From Luteimicrobium album (lineage in GTDB: Bacteria > Actinomycetota > Actinomycetes > Actinomycetales > Cellulomonadaceae), in the NCBI RefSeq assembly GCF_030161555.1, contig NZ_BSUK01000001.1:1612001-1676000 (forward strand): DNA of 64,000 bases, written 5' to 3'. Shown here one piece after another: positions 47,433-55,505 of this stretch (the stretch's first letter is position 1; every line of letters starts with the position of its first letter). Under the pieces are notes generated by a model that did not search any database, had not been told where the DNA came from, and saw only the letters and a list, made by a program, of their open reading frames with translations. Both the position numbers and the translations under genes were made by a program.

Positions 47433-47464
47433 CGCCGGCGAGGACTACCTCGGCGTGGGGGCAG

Positions 47465-48504
47465 TCAGACGGCGACCGGCCGCGCGGCCAGCCTCCCGAC
47501 GATCGCCTCGAGGTTCTGCGCGATGAGCGCGCGGTGCTCCGGGGCCGCCGGGCCGCGAGGACCCTGTTCCACGTGCATCACGAGGTGCAGGTAGAGCCGG
47601 TAGAGCCTGAGCCGCACGGCCTCGTCCTCGGCGGCGGGCGTCCGTGGCTCGGCGAGCTCCCCGCCGGCCGCGCGGTACCCCTCGAGGAACGGCGTGGGGA
47701 TCCCGCCGGTCCCGAGCGGGTCGGCGGCCATCAGGTCGAAGAGGGGTCGCCGAACAGGGCACGCTCGCCGTCGATGACGCCTGTGACGGCGTAGGTCGCC
47801 GGGTCGACGAAGACGTTCCCCGCCCACAGGTCCCCGTGCACGAGCCGCGGCGTCGTGACCCGTGCGAGGGCCTGCTCGCCCCGCACGACCGCCTCGCGCA
47901 CCGCGAACGCCGGCACCTCGATGCCCCACCGCGCGGCGTCGTCGAGCACCGCCTCGATCATCGCGGCGAACGCGTCCGGCCAGGTGGTGCGGGCCAGCCC
48001 GGCCTCGGGCGCCGGGTAGCCGTAGGCCGTGCCCGTCGCCCGGTGGAGCCGGGCGAGCGCCCCGCCCACCTCGCGCTGGACGCGCGCCGTCGTCGCGGCG
48101 TCGAGCGGGGCGCCGGCGCGCTCGGCGTCGGCGGCCACCTGGAACCACAGCGCCCCGTCGAGGTGCGTCATCACGACGGCGTCCCCGGGGAAGGCGGTCC
48201 GGCTGCGGTCCTCGTGGAGCAGCTCGGGCAGCACGTCCGACGGCGCTCCCGGGGTCGCGTGCACCAGGCGCAGGAACGCGGCCTCGGTGCCGATGATGCC
48301 GTGCTCGTAGGTGAGCAGCCGGGACTCGTCGGCGGTCCCGGCCTTGACGACGACGCGGCGGCCGCCGTCGAGGGTGACGGCGTGCACGGCGGCGAACAGA
48401 CCGCCGGCCAGGCGCTCGCTGGAGACGGGTCGGCCGAGGGGTGCGCAGAGCGCGGCGAGCTGCGCGTCGGTGAGCGCGGGCGTCGGCTGCGGGGGCGTCG
48501 TCAC
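47465..48504 (-). CDS. Fructosamine-kinase/aminoglycoside phosphotransferase-family kinase, frame broken once
   Basis: About 346 residues of the APH-like kinase fold. The N lobe reads VSSERLAGGLFAAVHAVTLD and GGRRVVVKAGTADESRLLTY. The catalytic loop is LVHGDLWAGNVFVD with the Asp near residue 224, followed by the metal motif VIDGERALFGDP. After the G run 47743-47746 (plus strand) the frame changes; one base restores GDPLFDLMAADPLGTGGIPT. The WAGN form and overall order fit fructosamine-3-kinase-related proteins, which act on glycated amines. The substrate is not certain. Confidence 0.87.
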
Positions 48505-48637
48505 CAGGTGAGCGTAACGATTTCGGAGGTCTCGTGAAAAACGGACGAAAGCGCACGCGCCGACCGGAAGCGGATGTTCGCGCTGCGTTCACCGTCCGGA
48601 CGACCGGAAGACGTCGCGCGCCGCCAGGATCCGCACC

Positions 48638-51366
48638 ATGCAGACCCATGCTCGCCGGGCCCTCGCGACGTTCGCGGTCGCGGCCACCACCGGAGTCCTC
48701 GCGTTCGCCGTGCCCGGTGCCGCGCAGGCGGACGCCGGCCCGTCCACCGTCCGGATCACCGAGTGGATGTACAAGAACGAGGCCACCGCGGGCGAGTTCG
48801 TCGAGCTCACCAACGTCGGCGCCGCGCCGGTCGACCTCACCGGCTGGTCGTACGCCGCCAGCGGTGGCGGCCCGGGCCAGGTCCCGCTGTCCGCGTTCGG
48901 CGAGGTGGGGGCGGGCGAGTCCGTCGTGATCACCGAGGCGCCCGCCGCGACCTTCCGGTCCCAGTGGGGCCTGGACGCCGACGTCAAGATCGTCGGGGGC
49001 GTGACCCACAACATCGGGCGCGCGGACGACGTCGAGGTCTACGACGCCGCCGGGACGCTGGTCGACCAGCTCGCCTACAACGACCAGGGGACCGGGACGG
49101 TCAAGGGTCCGCGCACCGACGGCGTCTCCGGGGAGCCGAAGACGGCGGCCGCGCTGGGCGCGAACGACGCCAGCCAGTGGCGGCTCTCCGTCGCCGGGGA
49201 CGACGACCACGCGTGGGCCGCGACCGTCGGCGGCGCGTCCGACGTCGGTTCGCCGGGCACGAGCCGGTTCGGGGACGGCCGCGACCCGCGCGCGTCCGAC
49301 GGCGGTGACGGCGGCGACCCGGGGAGCGGCGCCGGGATCGACCCGCACTGGGCGGACGTCCGCATCAACGAGGTCTCGTCCGACAACGGCGACACCCCGG
49401 TCGGCGACGCGATCGAGCTCGTCAACACGGGCGCGTCGGACGTGAGCATCACGGGCTGGCTGCAGATCGACAGCGGCGCGGCCGCGAGCGCCACGCCGTT
49501 CGCCGCGAAGCTCCCCGACGGGACCGCGACCACGACGATCCCGGCGCACGGCTACGTGTACTTCTCGTCGACCAAGGGCCTCGGCAGCGGCGGGGACGGC
49601 GTGAAGCTCTACCTGCCCGACGGCCCCGGCGGCACGGCCGGCACCCTCGTCGACCAGGTGAGCTACACGGCCGGCCAGGCCGGCACCGACGAGGGCACCG
49701 ACTTCGGGGCGGGCGCGTTCGCGCGCTGCCCGGACGGCACCGGCGACTTCACGTCCGTGGCGTTCAAGAGCTTCGGCGCCTCCAACGCCACCGCGTGCGA
49801 GTCGCCTGTGACCGACCCGGGCGCCGGCGGCGGCTCGACGCTGAACTGCCAGCCGGAGGCCCCGAGGGCACCGGCGCCCTGCCCGCCACCGCGCTCCCTG
49901 CCACGGCCTGGCCCGGCAGCGCGGACGTGAGCCTCGCCGACACGCAGTGCGCCTGGACCACCACGACCGGCCCCGAGGGTCGTGACGTGAGCGGCCTGGC
50001 CTTCGACCCGAGCGACCCGGACGTGCTCTACGCGGTCAAGAACAAGAGCTGGGTCTTCCGCCTCGTGCCGCAGGACGGCCTCTGGGTCCCCGACACGAGC
50101 AACGGCTGGGGCGCGGGCAAGGAGATCTTCTTCCCCGGGAGCGACGACCCGCAGACCAACCAGCCCGACACCGAGGGCCTCACGGTCGGCCCGGACGGCG
50201 CGCTCTACGTCACGACCGAGCGCAACAACCAGAAGAACGACGTCCCGCTCAACTCGGTCCTGCGCTTCGACCCGACGCAGACCGGCACGACGCTGGTCGC
50301 GACGGACCAGTGGGACCTGACCTCGGAGTTCCCCGAGCTGCACGCCGGGAACAAGACCGAGGCCAACCTCGGGTTCGAGGGCGTCGCGTTCGTCCCGGAC
50401 AGCTACCTGACGGCGAACGGGTTCGTCGACGAGTCGACCGGCACGACGTACCGGCCGGCGGACTACCCGGGGCACGGGAGCGGCCTGTTCTTCGCGGGAC
50501 TCGAGAACGACGGCAAGCTCTACGGCTACGCGCTCGACGCCGACCACACGTACCACCGGGTCGCCGTCGTCGACACGGGCATGGGGCACGTCATGGACGT
50601 CCAGTTCGACGCGAGCACGCAGCGGATCTGGGCGCTGTGCGACAACACGTGCGGCGTCGCCTCGACCGTGCTCAAGGTGAGCACGACGGGTGCGATCGTC
50701 CCCGAGGTCACCTACGCCAAGCCGGCCGGTCTGCCGGTCGACAACCTCGAGGGCTTCGCCGTCGCCCCGGCGTCGACGTGCGCCGACGGGACGCGCGAGG
50801 TCCTCTGGTCCGACGACGGCATCTACGGCACGGGGCCCGGCTCGGCCGGCGAGGGGCACGCGCTGTACAGCGGGCGGATCTCGTGCGACCTCGGCCTCGG
50901 CGACCAGGGGGTCCCGCCGGGCCCGGCCGCGTGGGACGCGACGAAGGTCTACGACGCGGGCGACCGGGTGTCCTACGACGGCGCGGTCTTCGAGGCGCTG
51001 TGGTGGACGTCGGGCGAGAAGCCGGGGGCCTCGGCCACCGGGGCCTGGGCCGAGATCGCCACCGCGGCCGACGGCACTGCCGCCTGGACCGCGTCGCGCG
51101 TGTTCGACGCGGGGGACGTCGTCGTCTACCAGGGCCGCACGTTCAAAGCCCAGTGGTGGACGCGGAACCAGGCGCCCGGCGGCGTCGGCGGGCCGTGGAG
51201 CGAGATCGTCGCCGTCGCGCCCGGGACCGTGCCCGCGTGGAGCGCCGCCACCGTCTACGTGGGCGGCGAGCGGGTGACGTACGGCGGGCACGTCTACCAG
51301 GCGCAGTGGTGGACGTCGGGCGAGCAGCCGGGCGCGCCCTACGGCCCCTGGAAGCTCGTCGACTGA
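48638..51366 (+). CDS. Secreted LTD / phytase-esterase-like / three CBM5-12 protein, frame broken once
   Basis: About 909 residues, exported. A signal peptide (ATTGVLAFAVPGAAQADA) is followed by two lamin-tail domains (ITEWMYKNEATAGEFVELTN near 37 and RINEVSSDNGDTPVGDAIEL near 245). A beta-propeller of the esterase-like-phytase type comes next (SGLAFDPSDPDVLYAVKNKS, TEGLTVGPDGALYVTTERNN). Three CBM5/12 chitin-binding repeats end the protein (AAWDATKVYDAGDRVSYDGA; AAWTASRVFDAGDVVVYQGR; PAWSAATVYVGGERVTYGGH). The frame breaks at the C run 49860-49863; one base gives CQPEAPEGTGALPATALPAT. It probably acts on the cell surface or on insoluble chitin-like material. Confidence 0.85.
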
Positions 51367-51373
51367 CGACGCG

Positions 51374-51637
51374 TCACGCGGTCGTCGGACCCCAGGCGCG
51401 CGCGAACGCGGCGATCCGGTCGAGCACCTCGGTGGCGCGCGGCGTGCCTTCCTCGCCGCGTGCCGCCGCGAGCCCGATGACGTAGCCCGCGACGTACGTC
51501 GTCAGCGGCGCCGCCGGCCGGACGACGTGGTGCGCGGCGTCGCCCGCCAGGTCCAGCACGGCCTCGACGTCCACGTCGGCGGGGTCGAAGCCGACCTCGT
51601 CCGCCAGTGCCTGCAGCCAGTCGTCGAGCTCCTTCAC
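51374..51637 (-). CDS. DUF6457-family protein
   Basis: An 87-residue acidic protein: LDDWLQALADEVGFDPADVD, VEAVLDLAGDAAHHVVRPAA, PLTTYVAGYVIGLAAARGEE. This matches the small DUF6457 family that travels with molybdenum-cofactor genes, often fused to MobA. The GTG start at 51637 overlaps the MoeA-MobA stop by GTGA, so it is translated with it. The biochemical role is unknown; a helper in molybdenum cofactor maturation is the natural guess. Confidence 0.8.
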   Translation of the reverse strand: MKELDDWLQALADEVGFDPADVDVEAVLDLAGDAAHHVVRPAAPLTTYVAGYVIGLAAARGEEGTPRATEVLDRIAAFARAWGPTTA

Positions 51638-53568
51638 GATGACCTCCTCGGGTCGTCTGCGCGATCAGGGTCCTGCGGGCCGCCGGGGGCGAGTGCGGCG
51701 GCGAGCCTGGCCGCATCGTCCCACGTGTCGACGTCGTCGCTCAGGGCGTCCGGGTCGGCGACCTCGGCGCAGCGCAGCCCCGCGACGAGCGATCGCACGC
51801 TCGCGCCCGCGAGCCCGCCCGCGCCGGCCGCCACGTCGGTCAGCGCGCGTTCGAGCGCCTCCCGGGCGTACACCCCGACGAGCCACTGGGCGTGCCCGTC
51901 GCGGACGAGGTACGCGCCGTCGGGGGCGTCGGCCTCGGGCCCGTACGCGGCCGCGAGCAGCAGCGGGACCGCGGCGTGCGCGCGCGGCACGTCGCACGCG
52001 AGGACGAGCACGGGCACCTCCGAGCCGCCTCGTGCAGGCCGGGGAGGGCGGCCAGGCCGGCGGCGAGCCCGGCGACCGGCCCCCGAACGGCGGATCCTCG
52101 CGCACGACCGTGACGCCGTCGCGGGCGAGCTCCGCCGGCCCGACGACGACCGTGCGCCGAGCATCCCGCGCCGCCGCGAGCGCGTGGTCGAGCAAGGTCC
52201 GGCCCGCGAGCGTCACGCCGGGCTTGGGCACCCCGAGCCGCTGCGCCCGCCCGCCCGCGAGCACCACCGCGTCGAACACGACGCCCGGGGCGGTGCCGGT
52301 CCGTGGTCGCCCGGCGGCGGCGAACCGCCGCACGGCCACCGTGTCGCCCGCGCGCACCTCGACGACGTCGGCGGGCACGACGGCGAGCCCGTCCGCGAGC
52401 GCCAGCGCCGACAGCCGGTGGCCGTCGCCCACGGGCGCGACCCGGCCGTCGTCGTCGGTCCGGACCGGGACGAGCTGCTGACGGTCGCGAGGCGAGCGCC
52501 ACCCCTCGGCGACGACGCGCGCATCGTCCGCGCCGTCGGCGTCGCCCGCGAGCCCCCGCAGCCGCGCGAGCATCGGCCGGACGAACAGCTCGAACGACGC
52601 GTACGCGCCGGTCGGGTTGCCGGGGGCCGCGAGCCACGGCACCCCGCGCCACCGGGCCAGGGCCTGCGGCTTGCCGGGCTGCATGCCGACGGCGGCGACG
52701 TCCACGTCGGACGCGCCGGCGTCGGGACCGGGCGGGGTCGCGAGGAGGGTGCGGACGACGTCGTGCGCGCCGACGCTCACGCCCCCCGTCGTGACGATCA
52801 GGTCGGCGCCCGCCCCGACGGCGGCGTCGAGCGCGGCGGCGAGGGCCTCGGGGGTGTCGGGGACGCCGCCGGTGCGCAGGGCGCAGGCCCCCGCGTCGCG
52901 GACGGCGCCCGCGACGAGCACCGAGTTGGAGTCCGGGATGCGGCCGGGGCCGAGGGGTGCGCCGGCGGGGGTGAGCTCGCCGCCCGTCGACAGGACCGCG
53001 ACGACGGGCGCGCGGTGGACGGCGAGCGTCGCGTGGCCCAGGGCGGCGGCGAGGGCGGCGAGACGCGCGGTCACGACGGTGCCGGCGGGCGCGACGACGT
53101 CCCCCGCTGCGACGTCCTCGCCCCTCCGACGGACGTGCGCCCGGTCGCCCGGGGAGAGCGCGGGGACGGTGACGTCGGTCGCGTCGGGGCGTGCGCCGTC
53201 GGGCGCGAACGTGCCGGTCGAGGTCCGTTCGACGGGCACGACGACGTCCGCGCCGTCGGGCAGCGGGGCGCCCGTCATGATCCGGACGGTCTCGCCGGGG
53301 GCGAGCGTGCCCTGCCAGGACGTCCCCGCCGCGACCTCACCGACGACCCGCAGCGTCACCGGGCCCGTGGTGTCGGCGCGTCTCAGCGCGTACCCGTCCA
53401 TCGCTGCGGCGTCGAACGGGGGAGGTCGAGCAGGGCGACGAGCTCGCGGGCGAGGACCGCGCCGACCACCTCGTCGAGCGCCAGGTCGACGACGGGCAGC
53501 GGCTCGACGAGCGCGACCGCGCGACGCGCGTGCTCGCGGGCGGTGCGCAGCGGGGCGGGTGAGTCCAC
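51634..53568 (-). CDS. MoeA-MobA fusion (molybdenum cofactor synthesis), frame broken three times
   Basis: A bifunctional protein of about 645 residues. The MoeA part (1-405) inserts molybdate into adenylated molybdopterin: DLPPFDAAAMDGYALR, IMTGAPLPDGADVVVPVE, GRIPDSNSVLVAGAVRDAGA, TTGGVSVGAHDVVRTLL, WLAAPGNPTGAYASFELFVR. The MobA part (410-645) attaches GMP: FDAVVLAGGRAQRLGVPKPG and LVLACDVPRAHAAVPLLLAA. Breaks at 53418-53422, 52080-52084 and 52025-52026 are each repaired by one base. The GTG start at 53568 is VDSPAPLRTAREHARRAVAL. The order MoeA-MobA in one chain is uncommon and would channel the cofactor. Confidence 0.83.
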
Positions 53569-53629
53569 GGCCCCACCGTAGGGCGGACGCGGACGTCGTG
53601 AGCCGTGTCGATGCCCGAGGTGCCGTCGT

Positions 53630-54034
53630 TCAGGCCTGTGGGGCGACCGCGTCGACGCCGGGGAGGTCGTGGAACCTCGCCTTCGCATCGACGGAGAGAA
53701 CCTGGCGACCGTGTTCGAGGGCATGGGCCGCGATGATCAGGTCGTGCGCGCCACGGGGGATCCCGAGGCGACGGGTATGGGCCAGGAGCCGCGCGTGCTC
53801 GACCGCTGTGCGTTCCGTGTAGTCGAGCACGGTGATCACGTCGAGCACGACCGCGAGCACGCGGGAGCGGGCGGCGGACTGTGCTGCAGTAAGGGCGAGC
53901 TCGATACCGACCCGGTACTCCGCCACGGTGATCGCCGCGATCGCCAGGTCGTCGTCGTCCAGCTCCGTGGGGTCGAACGAGCCGCGCTCGAACGCGATCA
54001 GGGTGTTCGTGTCGAGGATCAGTCGACGGGCCAT
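53630..54034 (-). CDS. vapC: VapC-family PIN-domain ribonuclease toxin
   Basis: A 134-residue PIN-domain toxin. The acidic active-site residues are visible: Asp8 in LILDTNTLIAFE, Glu39 in AITVAEYRVGIE, Asp98 in RGAHDLIIAAHA and Asp116 in VLSVDAKARF. VapC proteins cut tRNA or rRNA and are neutralised by the partner antitoxin. The ATG at 54034 lies within the 3' end of the antitoxin gene, a 16-base overlap, the usual arrangement. Confidence 0.9.
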   Translation of the reverse strand: MARRLILDTNTLIAFERGSFDPTELDDDDLAIAAITVAEYRVGIELALTAAQSAARSRVLAVVLDVITVLDYTERTAVEHARLLAHTRRLGIPRGAHDLIIAAHALEHGRQVLSVDAKARFHDLPGVDAVAPQA

Positions 54035-54275
54035 GACCCGTTGGTCTCGTTCGTCGTGAGCTCGATTGCGGCCGCGATGTCAGCTTCCAGGGCGTCGTCC
54101 AAGGGAGGAGGTCGGCGAGCGCCAGACGCAGCTCGCGCCCTGTGGTCGGCGCGACGGGGCGCAGCTCGGCGACGGCATGACCGGCTCGGGTGATCCTGAT
54201 GGTCTCGCCGCGTTCGACGCGGTCGAGCACCTCGGAGAACCCGCGTGAGGCGTGGGTCGCTGTCACCGTCTTCAT
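54019..54275 (-). CDS. Phd/YefM-type antitoxin of the VapC module, frame broken once
   Basis: About 85 residues. MKTVTATHASRGFSEVLDRV, then ERGETIRITRAGHAVAELRP, is a typical Phd/YefM DNA-binding fold. The toxin-binding tail is in the next frame after the GGG at 54103-54105; one added base gives ADLLPLDDALEADIAAAIEL, ending TNGSWPVD with a stop at 54019. It represses its own operon and blocks VapC. The ATG at 54275 is 33 bp from the divergent NarK-like gene. Confidence 0.82.
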
Positions 54276-54307
54276 GCCTCGAGAGTACCCCGAGATCTGA
54301 TTATCTG

Positions 54308-55331
54308 ATGAAGAAGACCGCCGATGCGAGGTTGCCGCTCCGAGAGATCCGAGCCTCACGCGGGCGCACCCACCTGTCACCGGGCAGGCAGCCCCGCCGC
54401 GACGCCGCCTCGGGCGCCGCTGGATCGAGCACTGGGACCCCGAGGACGCCACGTTCTGGCGTGACGGCGGCCGGCTCGTCGCCCGCCGCAATCTGTGGAT
54501 CTCGATGTTCGCGGAGTTCCTCGGGTTCTCGTCTGGGTCCTGTGGTCGATCGTCGTCCCTCAGCTCGCGGGGGCAGGCTTCACCCTGACCGTCGACCAGC
54601 AGTTCTGGCTCGTGTCGATCCCCAGCCTCGTGGGCGCGACCCTCCGCATCCCCTACACGTTCGCGGTGACCGCGTTCGGCGGTCGCAACTGGACCATCGT
54701 GTCGGCGCTGCTCCTCCTGCTCCCGACGACGGCGCTCGCGGTCGTCGTGCAGCACCCCGACACGTCGTTCGGCGTCGACGAGTTCCCCGACGTCACGATC
54801 CAGCTCGCGTTCCTCGGCGCGCTCGTCGGGTCGGTGGCACGGCCGTTCGGCGGGACGCTCGCCGACCGGGTCGGCGGCACGCGGGTGACGATCGCGTCGT
54901 ACGTCGTCATGGCGCTCGGGGCCCTGGGCGCGATCGGGGCGCTCCACGAGCACAGCTTCGGCCTGTTCTTCGGCTCGTTCCTCGTGCTGTTCGTGGCGTC
55001 GGGCGTGGGCAACGGGTCGATCTACCGGATGATCCCCGCGATCTTCCGTGCCGACGCCGAGGCGTCCGTGCCCGACGACGGCGCCGCCCCCGCCCGCCCC
55101 GCCCTGTTTGACGGCGCCCGCAAGGCCGCCGCGGGCTGCATCGGGATCGCCGGTGCGATCGGGGCGTTCGGCGGCTTCCTCATCCCGCGTGGGTTCGCCG
55201 CGTCGACGAACCACGCGGGCAGCCTCGTACCGGCCCTGTGGGCGTTCATCGGGGTGTACCTCGTCATGGGCGTCGTCACGTGGGCCGTGTACCAGCGCCC
55301 CGGGTCGCGACTGGCGGCCCGCTCGATCTGA
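54308..55331 (+). pseudogene. NarK-type nitrate/nitrite transporter, frame broken and internally deleted
   Basis: An MFS transporter with NarK features: RRWIEHWDPEDATFWRDGG, NLWISMFAEFLGFSVWVLWS (after adding one base near 54527-54530), PSLVGATLRIPYTFAVTAFG, GGRNWTIVSALLLLLP and the signature GSVARPFGGTLADRVGG. Only about eight membrane segments remain. After the third helix the text jumps from VVQHPDTSFGV straight to FPDVTIQLAFLGALVG, skipping about 140 residues present in the family. The 5' end is uncertain because no good start is in frame before residue RRWIEHW. As it stands it is unlikely to transport. Confidence 0.72.
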
Positions 55332-55373
55332 ACGGTCCGCCCGGCGCTGCCGCCGGCGCGGCACACTCCTCGG

Positions 55374-55419
55374 GTTGTCAGAACCTGGTGCCCGTATACG
55401 GGCACCAGGTTCTGACAAC
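55374..55419. repeat. Perfect 46-bp palindrome
   Basis: Positions 55374-55396 and 55397-55419 are exact reverse complements with no spacer. The arm begins GTTGTCAGAACCTGGTGCCC, and the centre is GTATAC. One mismatch further out the symmetry continues by another pair (55372/55421). It lies between the NarK-like stop (55331) and the P-type ATPase promoter. With no loop it can only extrude as a cruciform or act as a recognition site; as RNA it would form a long hairpin. Confidence 0.85.
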
Positions 55420-55431
55420 TCCGGACGTACC

Positions 55432-55470
55432 GAGGCAAGCCTCAGCACACTTAGGCAAGACTTGGCTTGC
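55432..55470. promoter_or_regulatory. Possible DtxR/MntR-type boxes before the P-type ATPase
   Basis: GAGGCAAGCCTC (55432-55443) is a perfect dyad, and TTAGGCAAG-A-CTTGGCTTG (55451-55469) is a 19-base imperfect dyad whose left half resembles the TTAGGxxAG half-site of DtxR-family metalloregulators. Both lie 36-74 bp before the ATPase ATG. The metal specificity is unknown. Confidence 0.45.
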
Positions 55471-55505
55471 TAGCGGCAAACATTCAGGAAAGCCAGACTG
55501 GGGGC

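Noticed and set aside
47433..47464. Terminator between GH31 and the kinase gene
   Set aside because: CGCCG/TCGGCG can pair only over a few bases with mismatches in a 30-bp gap; not convincing.
50930..51366. Three similar segments at the end of the LTD protein as a recent tandem duplication
   Set aside because: They are diverged CBM5/12 modules with different linkers; repetition is normal for this module type.
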